Shown piece after piece: positions 24,426-36,184 of a stretch of DNA of 64,000 nucleotides. Under the pieces are notes generated by a model, which searched no databases, had not been told where the DNA came from, and was given only the letters and a program-made list of their open reading frames with translations. Source of the stretch: Aselliscus stoliczkanus (taxonomy: Eukaryota > Chordata > Mammalia > Chiroptera > Hipposideridae); NCBI GenBank assembly GCA_033961575.1, contig CM066735.1:86803449-86867448 (forward strand). The letters are read 5' to 3'. The position numbers and the translations under genes are program-made. Numbering within the stretch: position 1 is the stretch's first letter; every line of letters begins with the position of its first letter.

Positions 24426-25879
24426 GTACTTCCCACTCTGAATTTTGTCAAGCCTTCAAAGTAAAAAGAAGATGGTTCTCATCATTCAGGTGTGAATTAG
24501 TTATTTCATCAATTCTAAAATGTACTTTTTAAAAAAAAAAAAAAAATTCACATTTTCCTGGCTCTGAAATGAGGATTGTTCTTAAAGTAGCTGTCAGCCA
24601 GGTACAATTAGGATGCCGTTATCATTGCCTGCCTATGAACTTCAAAACATACGAACTTCAAAACAGGGTGGCTCACTGAGAGGAACACCTCAGAGACAAC
24701 ACTGGAGCATCCTTCCAAGCAATGCCCCGTCAGCAGTGCTCTGGGTGACACACTGAAGCGTACTGCGTGGGGGAAAGAAAAACATGGAACAGGACAATTC
24801 TCATGCATGAAGTTATTCAGGATCAGATTCTGATTGTGAAAAACTGTTCAGAATCATTTAAGCAGTTTAATTTACATTTTCATTTTTATGAATGCATACC
24901 AAATGGTTTTAAAAGCCTATGCTGAAATAAGTTGGAAAGAGCTAGATGAAAATATTTTATAAGACAGTGTTGTCACCCTAAAAGGTAATGCTTTTTCTTT
25001 CCTTGTGGTATATGAAATAATGATTTGTATTAAATTGGCTGAAATACATTGATCAGACCCTTTCTAGCCTTTAAATTCAGGTGGTTTAGGGAGGGGGCGA
25101 GTGCCGCTGATTCATCTCTTGGTACTCTCTGACGGTTGGGACATGGCAACACCCAGCATGCTGTGGAGACCACACAGCCTCTCTCAAGTCCACTCCCACC
25201 CATGTCCATTCTGAAAGGAGGGTGGAGAAACCAGTCCGAGGAGAGAATCACTGACAAACCCAGTTCCATGCGAGGTAAACCTCTATCCCTCCCTTTTTCT
25301 AGGGGAATATGTTCCATGTGTATTGGCATTGACAGTGGACTTCGGCCCATTTTTAAGAAAAGTTATTGTTACTTTGACAAAAACATGGACTCTTAAAACA
25401 GCAGAGGCAGCCGCTTCGTTTCAATTTGCTAGTGAGCATTAATTAACTAGCAACAGTGAGCAATGCTGGGAGTTCCCTTTCATAAAATATGTATTATTAC
25501 CTCACCATCCCTCCAAAACAAGGGCTAGTTCCAGGTTTTGTCCTGTTTCTGACTGAAGTTCTTAGGTTTCTACCCAGGCATGTAAAGTGCCTGCTAAACA
25601 TGGGATCCATGCTCATACGTGTACAATCGGTTTCTTGCAGAAGTTGGGCCTCTCCCCGGGAGTAAGTGGTGATCTCTGCACATTAACTCATCAGGAGACT
25701 AGTTATCTGTTTATCTTTGTAAAGAAGTGTGCCATGAAAAATACACAATGGAATGTTGGACAATATCAAGACCAACATCCCATTTTCCAGGTAAAAAAAC
25801 AAAAAAACAAAAAATCAGAGACCCAGATAGACTAAATGACTCCTTCAGGACCCTAGTAAATGACAAGACCAGATCATCT
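24426..25879. other. Intergenic, no gene recognised
   Basis: Overlapping frames at 25030-25396 on both strands have no exon signals that I find convincing. No RNA gene or clear repeat seen. Confidence 0.5.
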
Positions 25880-26745
25880 ACCCCTCCCTTCCTCCCTCTC
25901 TCCCTCCCTCCCTCCCTCCTTCCCTTTCCCTTCCTCCTTCCTTCCTTCCTTCCTTCCTTCCTTCCTTCCTTCCTTCCTTCCTCCCTCCCTCCTTCTCTCC
26001 CTTCCTCCCCCCTCTTTCCCTTCTAGTTCCTTCCTCCCTCCTTCCCTTCTCCTTCCTTCCTCCCTCTCTCTTTCCCTTCTCCTTCCTTCCTTCCTTCCTC
26101 CCTTCCTCCCTCTCTCCCTTCCTCCCTCCTTCCCTTTCCCTTCCTCCTTCCTTCCTTCCTTCCTTCCTTCCTTCCTTCCTTCCTTCCTCCCTCTCTCCCT
26201 CCCTCCCTCCTTCCCTTTTCCTTCCTTCCTTCCTTCCTTCCTTCCTTCCTTCCTTCCTCCCTCCCTCCCGCACTCCCTTCCTCCCGCCTTCCCTTTCCCT
26301 CCCTCCTTCCTTCCTTCCTTCCTTCCGTCCTTCCTTCCTTCCGTCCGCCCTCCCTCCCTCTCTCCCTCCCTCCCTCCCTCCTTCCCTTTCCCTTCCTTCC
26401 TTCCTTCCTTCCTTCCTTCCTTCCTTCCTTCCTTCCTTCCTTCTTCCCTCCTTCCCTTCTCCTTCCTTCCTCCCTCTCTCTTTCCCTTCTCCTTCCTTCC
26501 TTCCCTTCCTTCCTTCCTTCCTTCCTTCCTTCCTTCCTTCCTTCCCTCCTTCCTTCCTTCCTTCCTTCTTCTTTCTCTTTCTTTCTCACTCCCTTTGCTC
26601 CCTTTGTTTCTTGGTTCCCTTGCTTTCCTGCTTTTCTTTCTCCCTCCCTCTTTCTTTTTCTCTTTCTCCCTTCCATTTGATTTCTTTATTCTTTTTCTTT
26701 TTTCCCTTCCTTCCTTCCTCCCTACCTTTCTTCCTGTCTTCCTTC
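25880..26745. repeat. Polypyrimidine (CCTT)n satellite-like tract
   Basis: About 860 bp of almost pure pyrimidine on the plus strand, built from CCTT runs alternating with CCCT/CTCT-rich spacers. Purines are very rare until the 3' end, where the repeat decays (26576-26745). It is internally duplicated: a 50-bp segment at 26041-26090 recurs exactly at 26451-26500. Spacers of the form 'cttccctttcccttcc' recur at about 25919, 26127, 26288 and 26380. The 309-codon and 217-codon frames here encode low-complexity Leu/Pro/Ser or Arg/Glu/Gly repeats and are not genes. Confidence 0.97.
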
Positions 26746-26980
26746 AACAAATATGCATACAGTGTCTACTGTGTGAGAATCAACAGTGAATAAGACACAA
26801 TTCCTGAACAAAGTAAACTTCCAGTACATAGGGGGTGTGGACACATATACAGGTAATTATGGTACAAGATAAATAATTATCTGTAAGTGAACATACAGGA
26901 GTACATAGGAGAGACAATAATGGATGCCCAGAAATCTTTCCTGGAGCAACTGGCATCTATGCTAATACCTGAAAGATGCT
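26746..26980 (-). repeat. L2 fragment
   Basis: It reads 'caacaaatatgcatacagtgtctactgtgtg', 'aacagtgaataagacac', then 'tcctggagcaactggcatctatgctaatacctgaaagatg', the familiar reverse-complement order of an L2 3' region. It abuts both the CCTT tract and the MER5A. Confidence 0.65.
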
Positions 26981-26986
26981 TAGGAG

Positions 26987-27188
26987 CAGTGGCTCTCAAC
27001 CAAGGGTGACTTGACTTCACAGGGGATATTCCACAATGCCTGGTCACATTTTTCATGGCCATGATGAGGGAGGCGCATAGTGGGTAGAGGCCAAAGATGA
27101 TTCTAAACATCTTCAAGGCACAGGACAGTCCCCACAATGAATATTCAGCCTAAAATGTTAATAATGCTGCCAAGGTTAAGAAACTCTG
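26987..27188 (+). mobile_element. MER5A hAT-Charlie element
   Basis: It starts CAGTGGCTCTCAACC and ends GGTTAAGAAACTCTG. The middle reads 'agtgggtagaggccaaagatgattctaaacatcttc', 'cacaggacagtccccacaa' and 'cctaaaatgttaataatgctgcc'. This is essentially full length for MER5A (about 190-200 bp). Confidence 0.9.
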
Positions 27189-27584
27189 CTTACAGTTAGT
27201 CAGGCAGAGGGGTGTGTGATTGTGGGTATGTGAATATGTGTGTGTGTAAAATAGGTGACATGTGCATATGTGGAGACAGAAGTGTGGCATTTCAGTCAGC
27301 ACATTAATGAAAATTACTGCAAGAAATTTTAAAAACAAACAAACAAAAATAAAGAGCTCCTAACATGTGGTTCCTGAAAGTTACAATGCAATTGAGGACA
27401 CATCACCCCATGAGACCTTTCAGTGATGAGAGAAATGAATATACTTATTACCCTTTTTCAGATAAAGTAAATGAGACTCAAGGAAAAATTAAATGTAGCA
27501 GAACTAGAATAGCAACTGAGGCTTTATCATTCCATGTAATAATAAGATAGCCAACTCTTTCTTGTACATTAAGAGCTGTTCTAT

Positions 27585-27760
27585 GTATGTCACATGTATT
27601 ATTAGTCCTATTATTGGTCCCATTTGGACATGTAAAGAAACTGAGGCACAGACAGATAAGTAACATCATCACTCATTCAGTTAGTGATGGAGCTGAGATA
27701 TCAGGTATTCTGGCCCCAGCGTTCATGTGGTTAATCTTAACACTACCCACGCTCTATGCT
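27585..27760 (+). repeat. MIR SINE
   Basis: The core 'catgtaaagaaactgaggcacagacagataagtaacatc' is followed by 'gatggagctgagatatcaggtattctg' and 'ggttaatcttaacacta'. It lies 400 bp after the MER5A. Confidence 0.8.
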
Positions 27761-28214
27761 CTGCATTACATGCAGTGATATTTATTCAAACTGGCATTTA
27801 CATCCAAAGCTTCTAACATTGCTGGTACTCTGTTTTTGTTTTTCCTTACTCCTCACTCTAATGTTATTATTTCAGTGTTGGCATATCCCCATTTTTCTGC
27901 TCAACAAATACCAAATAAGAATGGTCAAAATACCATTCACACAGTAAATCTGCTTGGCCACCATTTTGCATAAGTAATTATTTCATAATGTTTTAGATGT
28001 AGGTCATCTGCCACACTCATTTTCAAATTCTATCTCCCATGGGCTAGAACGGCTAATATTGAGGTCCAGAATTAAGAGAGCTTGATCACTTTTTGTCAAA
28101 ATTCCTAAGTTTTCACTTTCAAGCAGAAGTTCCTGACTTTTATGTAGTCTTCTTTGATTTTTTTACCCTCACATTTTTTTCTTCTTGGAACCATGTACTA
28201 ATTTTTGAGAAGGG
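27761..28214. other. Intergenic, no gene recognised
   Basis: Short frames such as 27756-27947 show no exon pattern. Nothing else seen. Confidence 0.5.
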
Positions 28215-28370
28215 GGTTGACCAAATGTTAGTATTCTCATTTTACCAGTGACCCTGAAACACCAAGAATTTAGGTGACTTGTCCGAAATTAAAGAGCTAG
28301 CTCATGGCAGAACTGTTCAGCCTAGGTGACAATGCATTACAGGGAGACACTCCACTTTGTTTCCAGATCA
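28215..28370 (+). repeat. MIR SINE (diverged)
   Basis: The core 'tattctcattttaccagtgaccctgaaac', then 'taggtgacttgtccgaaattaaagagctagctcatggcagaac'. Confidence 0.65.
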
Positions 28371-29277
28371 GGATAGTTGCCTCCTGAGCCATTCTCCCCT
28401 ATTTGCAATCAAATGTTCATGTGATTAAACACAGGCCTATGTAGGAGCCCAATACATACACATTATTACACTTTAAAAGGGTTTTTGTTGTTTATCATGA
28501 AAATCTATAATTAAGTCAATATCCTGGAACTATTACTTTCCCTGTGACTTCAGGGAAGGTACTTGTCCCCAGGGTGGCTGTCTCCTTTTATCATAGTAAA
28601 TGAACTCGTTTGATGACCTTCTTAACACCTGGGCAGCACATTTGCCATTCTAGGAGGGTATTACACTTTGCAGATTAAACAGGATTATTGGCTATAGATC
28701 ACAAAAAGCTGTCAAAGCTGAAGAATGGTCGGTCTATGGAGGCTGCACCAAGAAGAGTTATCTTGCATCAAATGATCTTCCCCAAGGATCAAAGGTTTTG
28801 CTTAACCTTGTTTTAAGTTGGTTCCAAGGGACCTGTTCTACAAACAGAAATATAAAAGAAACAACGGCGTTCTGTAGTGCCACCGTTTTCCTGAAAGTGC
28901 TGAGAAATTTAAATAATTTGTAATCGATATTCTAAGACAAGGGAAAATCTTATGGGACCAAGAGATCTATGCCTTTCCTTTAAAAGATATCATCATACAC
29001 TGATCATTCTTTGGAAATCAAAAGAATATGTCTATATTTAGTTATGCTCATATATGAGATCCGTTTATTCTTTTAAGTTTTTAAACGAAGATAAAAAATG
29101 TATAACTATTAGAAACACAAATGGGCTGGAGCCCTTTGGGGCTATTAGCTTCTTACATTATATTTTCCTCTGACCTCCCTCCTCTTTCTAGTAGTCAGAG
29201 AAAGTTCAGCAAATAATACTAACACATAAAAAGAGGAAGCGAAAGAAAACCTGGTGAACCTAAGGTTGGTCAATGTG
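28371..29277. other. Intergenic, possible conserved block
   Basis: No gene and no repeat recognised. The 28660-28930 part ('gattattggctatagatc' to 'ccaccgttttcctgaaagtgctg') has balanced composition and looks single copy. Confidence 0.45.
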
Positions 29278-29293
29278 TATAGGCCCCATTTTT

Positions 29294-29406
29294 TTTTTTT
29301 TTTTTTTTTTTGAGGGCAGTGTCACTGGCCCTCACATGTGGGATCCAAACCCAGGCCGCTGGCATCCCAAGCCAGCACTTAACCACCGCGCCACTCAGCC
29401 AGCCAA
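29294..29406 (-). mobile_element. Short tRNA-derived SINE
   Basis: A short form in minus orientation, with a T-run then 'gagggcagtgtcactggccctcacatgtgggatcc' ending at 'gccactcagccagcc'. A perfect 16-bp target duplication (tataggccccattttt) lies at 29278-29293 and 29407-29422. Confidence 0.95.
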
Positions 29407-29422
29407 TATAGGCCCCATTTTT

Positions 29423-30300
29423 AATGTATTTAAAGGTGAGTTTTCTGTCAGGATTTCTAATCAAATGTAAACGGAATAGCAAAGATCTTTTACTTCAACT
29501 CTTTAGAGCCTTACTCTGTACCACTAAATTTTATTGCTATATAAAATTGATCTTTTTTTTTTTTTTTTAAGTTTAGGGGACTAGATTTCTATATCACTGA
29601 CACAAGAGAATTAAATAGTAAAAAAGCTCTGTCTGTAGTCCTATTTGAAAAGAACTTTAAAATGCTCTAACATGTTTACAAGTAATTTGGGGTATACTCT
29701 GGAAGTCTTTTTAAAATATGAGATCTTAGCAAACAAATTAGACACTACTAAAACTGTAGAAATTTAGGGTTAAAATAAAACAGCCTATAATAACAGCCAT
29801 TTTGGCTGTTTTCCTTTTTTCATAATTTAAGTGAACTATACTCCACAAAATTAATTTATCAGACATATCGTATAAAAATAAATCTATTGGTTCCTTCAGA
29901 CAATTTCAGAAAATCTTGCAGTAACATCCTGTAAAGCTTAAGCTTCATTCACATTGTATAGGCCATGTCATCTATCCAATAACCATTGACATGAATCATC
30001 AAGGAAGCATTCTAATTTCCAATAAGGTGATGGGGGCATTTGGGTTATATTTTCTGCTAGGTGAAATTTTCATTGTTTTCTCTAACACAACTCATATGCT
30101 TTCAATACAGCCTTTTGAAAACTGATTTGTTTGTGGAACACCATAGGTCATTGGTGGAAGGAGGGAGAATGAGAACTGACCTTTTAAATGTTTATTGGTT
30201 GTCTATACTCAGTGCATATTTAAATGAAGAGTTTATATTGCATTAAATAAATGTAAAATTAAAATTAGTTATGTTAAAAATAGGATAATAACTTTAGACT
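29423..30300. other. Intergenic, no gene recognised
   Basis: AT-rich. The only visible structure is a perfect 8-bp hairpin at 29792-29810 (aacagccattttggctgtt) followed by a T-rich run. Confidence 0.5.
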
Positions 30301-30304
30301 TCCT

Positions 30305-30500
30305 AAAATAGTCGATCATCTCATTAATTCTCACAGCAATTTTATAGAGTAGGGACTACTTTTTAACTACGTATGATAGATGAAAACACTGAGGCACAGG
30401 GAAATGAAACACCTGCCTAAATTTCCACAAATGATAAGAGCTGGAAAGTGACCTTGGCTGTTCTGTCTCCTTAATCTATGCTCTACATCACTACTCCAAT
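30305..30500 (+). repeat. MIR SINE
   Basis: It reads 'catctcattaattctcacagcaattttatagagtaggg', 'aacactgaggcacagggaaatgaa', 'gagctggaaagtgaccttgg', 'taatctatgctctacatcac'. This is nearly the whole MIR length. Confidence 0.8.
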
Positions 30501-30803
30501 GCTTTTCCATGGTTAGTGATTCTTTGATGCTACTTATTATTTATATAATCTCTAGATTATTCCTCAGCATTTGTTAATTTTGTTTACACCTTGGCTGTTT
30601 GCACTATGTGGGCAGCGAGGTTGCCAGGTCAAATTCACTATATACTTCATTTGATAAGAAGATTATTCTACTGGATGCTGTTTGTGAACCCAGTATTGAA
30701 AGCTGTTTTCCAATGTCTTGATGCATTTATTTTATGAACGATATTTAGATTCATATTATAAAAATGAATTGCATGTGTGCACACAGTCAAAAACATGTCT
30801 TGC

Positions 30804-30964
30804 AGGGCTGGCCGAATGGCTCAGTTGGTTAAGAGCTCGCTCAAGAGTGCGAGCTGAGCTCTGAGCAACAGCGGTTCGAGGCCAGCCCAAGCTGAGTTGC
30901 CGTTGAGCTGTCAACAGGTGGCAGGATGGCTCAGCTAAAAAAACAAAAACAAAAACAAAAAAAC
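30804..30964 (+). mobile_element. tRNA-derived SINE, dimeric type, 3' truncated
   Basis: The head GGGCTGGCCGAATGGCTCAGTTGG is shared with the dimeric copy at 23769. The B-box-like AGCGGTTCGAGGCC follows. The sequence breaks in the second head (caggatggctcagct) straight into an (AAAAAC)n tail. The target duplication is aacatgtcttg at about 30792-30802 and 30965-30975. A duplication within the head ('gagctcgctcaagagtgcgagctgagctc') makes it longer than the other copy there. Confidence 0.87.
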
Positions 30965-31109
30965 AACATGTCTTGTTTCTGAGCTCTATCCTGACAATAT
31001 GCATAGTTCTCCTAGCACTATCACATCATCCTATAAGTGCTTCTGTTACTTCAGTGAATTGTTACTGTCTGAAGTTATATTTTGTTATTTATTTGTTTAT
31101 TTTTTTCAG

Positions 31110-31430
31110 GCTCTGTCTCTGCTTCCTCAGATGTTAGCCCCATAAGGACAGCGGCATTCTTTGTCTACTCACCCCATCACCAATACCTACAGCAATTGAA
31201 TCATAATAAATATGTATGAAAAGAATAAATGAATATATTCATTGATTTTTCCAAAGAATATCAGAGCTAGAAGAGTTTAGAGATTATCAGATTCTTTCAT
31301 TTGATAAATGAAGGAACTATGGTCTGATACATAAACAACACAAAAGCCAAATCTTAGTGTATTTCATGTCTAAGGCATTGCACAGTGCCTGGCACAAAAT
31401 AGGTGCTCTAAAAATGTATGCAGGTTTTAC
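31110..31430 (+). repeat. L2 3' region
   Basis: The tail reads 'aggcattgcacagtgcctggcacaaaataggtgctctaaaaatgtatg', which is close to the L2 3' consensus. Upstream, 'gttagccccataaggacagcggcattctttg' also fits L2. A MIR-like piece lies at 31265-31320. Confidence 0.7.
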
Positions 31431-33348
31431 TATGGTATAGCCAAGGCTAGATCAGGCCTCCCCACTTCACAATTGGAGCTAATTCCATCAAGCATGTTTT
31501 CTATTTTTCAGAGGTACACTATGTCTTTTCCATCGGGATTTCCTCTGTTATCTGAGAGATTTTCTTTATTTTAAAAAATGGTGCAACACTTTCTTTTTAC
31601 TCCACAACAAAGTAGAATACCTGAAACAGGCACCTCAGTCTTGGCCATACCCAATATTATTTTTATTCCAGAGCTTGATATTAAGTTGTCAGGAGACTTT
31701 TCTGATAGGTTATAATTTGTCCTTCCCAATTAATGGAGGGAAGACTCTAGACATTTGTACTGAAGAGTTTACTACAAAGTACCGTAGGCTCTCTATGGAT
31801 ACAACCCCTACCTTTTGTGCTTATTTTTTGACATTAAGATGATCAAAATGAATTCACAGAGGTCCTGACAGTAAGGAGCCTCACTTGCCAACCTTATCTT
31901 ACACACTGATCACTGAACATCCTTGTGAAAGGAAGGCTATTTCATTCTTTTTCTGAAGTTTTACATTTATAATTACATGAGTACCTACAGATTTAAGTTC
32001 CCATTCCAGACTTTGCAATGTTTTTGGAGTGGGTAAGAGTTTACACTTCTAGTCAACTATTTATTAGATGAGTTGCATTTAAATAAGTAGAATTAGCATG
32101 TTCTCTTTCGCCCAATAGAAGCATAAAGAGATAGGCATTTAGAGCAAGATATGAATAAAAACTCCAGAAGACTTACCAAGACCAAGACCAGAGTTTCAGG
32201 GACATTATAGTTGTTTAATTCTCACAGAGGGGCTAGCATTTTCCAGCAGCCCATACAGTTATGGGTCTCCTGGATGTGTTTGAGGGAGCTCTTCATTTAA
32301 AAATAATCAATATTACATTTCTTAGACTTAGTAGATATATTCAGGTCTTAAAAATAATTGACATGTGTGTTTTACCACAATCCAAAATAATAATAAAGTA
32401 ACTGGTCAGAGTATTTCAATTATTAATAAAGCCATCCAGTATAATTCCCTAAAACGAAGACTTTTGTAAAAAGGGTAAACCATGTACTATACATTACCAA
32501 AAAAAGTAATTCAAAATAGCTAGGGACTGACTCTTAGGATGACTTATTAACAAACATCTCTAAGGAAAAAAGTTAATTAAGCACCTCTTTTTCTTCCTAA
32601 ATGAAATCCCTTCAAAGAATGCCAAAGTTAACTTAGAAATTTGTCAAAAATAAAATTTTAATTAGGCCACATTGTGCTTTAAATGCAGGTATGGAAATTA
32701 AGTACACAAAGATAATATACCTATAGATTTTTTTTCCTGTTAATTGACTTTTATAGTATTTATAATATAGGTAGTCTGTCTCAGTTAAAGTAAAATGACC
32801 TACATCCCATGAGCTTTATCTTAACTATAATCTCTAAAATTCTTTTAAATATGACTTGAGGTGACTGGTGACAGATACCTGGCTTCAGTGGAAAGTGAGA
32901 TGTAAGCTGTAAATTTTAATATATGAAAGAGAAATCATCAATAATGAAAGTGAAGACTCTTTCAAAAATCATATGAATAAGACATTGGAAAGCAGCCAAT
33001 CACATAGACTATGTAACCTGGAATGTATAAAAAACTTGTTTTAACAACCTAGAATTTTTAGTAATGGGCACATGCATGGATGTCAATAAAAATAAGAATC
33101 ATAACATGTAACTCTAACTACTAAAGGGCCCAATTTCATAACAGTCAAAAATAGTTATTCAATTCACTCTTGCCAAATTCACTCTTCTCAAAGGTTTCCA
33201 TTTGTTTTCTGGAATTGTTAAATCTCTCCTCACCCTTATTCACTTTTATTTTCACTTACAAGCACAACAAAATTTTCTCAGGGTTCAAAACATATGGAAA
33301 TTTATTTTCCTATTTCTGATTAAGGTTTGTGGACTTTTAATAAACACA
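31431..33348. other. Intergenic, no gene recognised
   Basis: Nearly 2 kb of AT-rich DNA with no frame over 60 codons and no repeat I could name. Confidence 0.55.
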
Positions 33349-33472
33349 GAGGGTGCCAAAAATGTATACATATTTTAAGAAAAGGAAAAAAAACTGTATT
33401 AAAATTGTAATACTCAATATATACCGATAACAAAAGATTAATACAAGTCCCATACATTTCTTATGGCACCAC
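33349..33472. mobile_element. Second mariner-like MITE (decayed)
   Basis: The left end GAGGGTGCCAAAAATGTATACA pairs imperfectly with the right end, whose reverse complement reads GGTGCCATAAGAAATGTATG. The interior is AT-rich and has 'ctcaatatataccgataac', which I associate with a wider transposon family of this terminal sequence. The target TA duplication is not clear. It differs in its termini from the MITE at 4601. Confidence 0.55.
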
Positions 33473-33799
33473 TGATATAATGGTATAACTCAACATACCA
33501 CAGTTTCTTGAGAGCTTAAAACGTTCAACAGATAATACTTAGGAGGCAAGAATAAATAGCTTCATGTGCAAAAACACTTCACCCTATCAGAACATACTAC
33601 ATTCAGCAATTTAATGTAACTTGGGTATAACTTAGATTCTATCCAAAGGGCTTTGTTACGGGTGCTATTAGAAGTTAAACTGCGTATGTAACAATGCAGT
33701 CTAAGAGCAAAAGTTTGCTGTTATCAAACATTTCAGCACAAAAATGTTGGCGTGTTTAACTGAATCAAGTGTGTTGTATTTTATAACTGGCAGAGGTTA

Positions 33800-33910
33800 A
33801 TTAGAGTGATATGGCCATTGTATAGATAGATACACTGAGACCTAGTGAGATAAGAGACTAGCCCAAGTTCAGCAAAGTGAAGATCCATTCTCCATCTACT
33901 GCTTTCTCTA
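33800..33910 (+). repeat. MIR fragment
   Basis: The core 'gtatagatagatacactgagacctagtgagataagagactagcccaagttcagcaaa' fits the MIR core in diverged form. Confidence 0.6.
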
Positions 33911-34571
33911 CTGCTGCATTGCCCATCTGGTCTTTATAAAGATCTCCTAGTTACATGCCTCTATCCATATTACTGCCCGAGGCACAAAAGAAATAGACAA
34001 AAAGGCCCTCACCATCAAAAAGCTACAATCATGTGTATTGCTGTGATTTGAAGCAATTTACAACTATCCTTAATCCTAATAAGTGCATCACAATTTTCTG
34101 GAGGAGTTTTATGTTTTCCTGAAAACTGTGTTTGTGTTTTCAGACATTCACTTTCCTATCTTTTTCTAAGTATAATTATATGTACATGTGCACTTTCCTT
34201 CTCACATCCTTTCCCACACATTTTACAAGAAGATTTTGAAAAATGTTTTCATGATTCTTTCCCTGCCTGATTTTGTGTGGGCTTGGAAGAAGTCACTGCT
34301 CCTTCTAGCAGACACGATCACAAGGTAATTTTTGTTGTTGTTGTCATATTCTTGTAGGAATAGGAGGGAAGGAAAGCAAATTAAAGTGGCATCTAGCTGC
34401 TTGTTATAGGCTGCAGTGGTAGCTATTGGCTAAAATGATGGTGGTATCTAAAAATGTTTGTTGACTTATCTGACTTTCCTAATAAAAATCCCTAGGAACC
34501 AAAATAGTTTTGGTAATATTATGGAGCCGAGGAAAAGAAGCCTTTCTGTATTGTCTAAAAGTTGACTTTTT
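33911..34571. other. Intergenic, no gene recognised
   Basis: Nothing recognised apart from the 3' edge used as target by the next SINE. Confidence 0.5.
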
Positions 34572-34706
34572 GGGCCGGCCGAGTGGTGTAGTGGTTAAGC
34601 GCTGGCTTGGGAAGCCAGGGTCCCCGGTTCGGGTCCCACATATGAGGGCCAGTACACTGCCCTCAAAAAAAAATAAAATAAAATAAAATAAAATAAAATA
34701 AAAATA
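34572..34706 (+). mobile_element. Short tRNA-derived SINE
   Basis: GGGCCGGCCGAGTGGTGTAG head, B box GGTTCGGGTCCC, then 'gagggccagtacactgccctc' and a long (AAAAT)n tail. The target duplication aaaagttgac-ttttt lies at 34557-34571 and 34707-34721. This is a well-preserved copy that still looks like a polymerase III template. Confidence 0.95.
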
Positions 34707-35005
34707 AAAGTTGACATTTTTTGGACTAGAGGATCATGGATGCTTCACCATTATGCCATCACACAATCCCTAATCACAAAGGACCGTTCAAGAAATGACA
34801 AGAGGAAGGAACCTGAGCTTGTGGATTAGGAGGTATTCTTTGGAAAGCTTCCCTTCCCTCTCATCTCTAAACCCTAAACAGGTAACTAGTATATTTACAA
34901 CAAAATACTTCTGAGGCAGTTTTATAGCATCATACAAGAAAATAGGAATATATTCTCCCTGTTTTTTCTAACAGAAAAAAAGTGGCTTACATTATTTAAC
35001 TAATG

Positions 35006-35006
<1 letters not shown>

Positions 35007-35054
<48 letters not shown>
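35007..35054. repeat. (AC)24 microsatellite
   Basis: An uninterrupted 48-bp dinucleotide array. Confidence 0.98.
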
Positions 35055-35056
<2 letters not shown>

Positions 35057-35226
35057 CCCAGGTAATACAACACAATGGCATCAGGAACGCAGAAGCCTCA
35101 GTACTCTTTTCCAGTTATCCTCCACCCAAAGGGTGACTTCCATCACCATAGCTTACTTTTAGTTTTATATAAATGAAATCATAGTGTAGGTTCTGTTTTG
35201 TGTCTGACTTCCTATACTAACTTCTT

Positions 35227-35352
35227 TATTTTATTTTATTTTATTTATTTATTTATTTTTGAGAGCAGTGTCACTGGCCCTCATATATGGGACCCAAACC
35301 AGGGCCGCTGGCATCCCAAGCCAGCGCTTAACCACCGTGCCACTCAGGGCCC
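35227..35352 (-). mobile_element. Short tRNA-derived SINE
   Basis: Minus orientation with a (TTTTA)/(TTTA) tail complement, 'gagagcagtgtcactggccctcatatatggg' and the head complement 'gccactcagggcccc'. The target duplication cctatactaacttctt lies at 35211-35226 and 35353-35368 and is perfect. Confidence 0.95.
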
Positions 35353-35384
35353 CCTATACTAACTTCTTAACATGCACAGTCTTA

Positions 35385-35545
35385 TTTAATTAATAAACCA
35401 ACTCTGCAATATTAACACTTTCATCCTCATTTAACAAATCACAAAAATAAAGTTCAACAACGTTGAGAGATGGACCATGTCGTAACACTAGTGTTGGAGC
35501 TGAAATTAAAACCTTGGTCTCTCCAACATTAAACCTATGTTATTA
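35385..35545 (+). repeat. MIR fragment (diverged)
   Basis: It reads 'tttcatcctcatttaacaaatcac', 'gttggagctgaaattaaaaccttggtctctcc', in MIR order. Confidence 0.55.
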
Positions 35546-36184
35546 CCAGACAGTGTAGTCTTACAGGAACATTATTTTTCTTCCAGCCCCTCAATTTTTG
35601 GAATTATTACCAGCGAGTGACCTTGATAGGGTCTCCCCTGCCTTCTTATCTTCCATCTTTCAGAGCCGTCTATCCATCTTTCCACCTATGCAGCGATCCC
35701 TACCTCTGCCCACACCCCAGCCCTCACCATGAACTTCAGAGTGAGGGTGAAAATGACTTCTACTCCTGAATGATCTTCGGAAATTTGGGGGTTACATTTT
35801 TAAAAATAGGTCTTCCTGGGATTTCTCCAGTTGTATATTTTCTCCATATGTCAGCTTGGATTTTGCATATTACACCTAGGGTCTTTTTCAATTTGTTTTT
35901 TTTTTTTTTTCTTCTACATATTTATTTCTAATTATTAAGTAAAGTTGGCCAATTAACTACAAAATTTATTCTATTTGCTTTCTCAGGAATATAGAGAGCA
36001 AATTAAAAAAAAAAAAATCTCTAGGGAAACATAGCCAATAAGATTATTTTGAGATCTCGGAAAAGATATTATTAGACTGCCAGTGTCAACCTGACCTGCA
36101 GCTGCTGCTTATCAGGAAGCAGGGATCGGCTGCACAAGAGCACATGGTCACGTCTGGGAGTGAGAAATGGCCCTTCCCTGGATT
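35546..36184. other. Intergenic, no gene recognised
   Basis: No gene recognised. A T-run at 35898-35911 and an A-run at 36006-36016 are present. The C-rich part 35640-35730 has no open frame of note. Confidence 0.5.

Noticed and set aside
25860..26789. 309-codon plus-strand frame and 131/217-codon minus-strand frames
   Set aside because: Translations of the CCTT tract: Pro/Ser/Phe/Leu or Arg/Glu/Gly repeats. Every frame of such a tract is open, so length is not evidence.
34572..34660. tRNA gene
   Set aside because: A and B boxes are present, but the sequence is a SINE head with an A tail and target duplication; it does not fold as a complete cloverleaf with a 3' acceptor arm that I can see.
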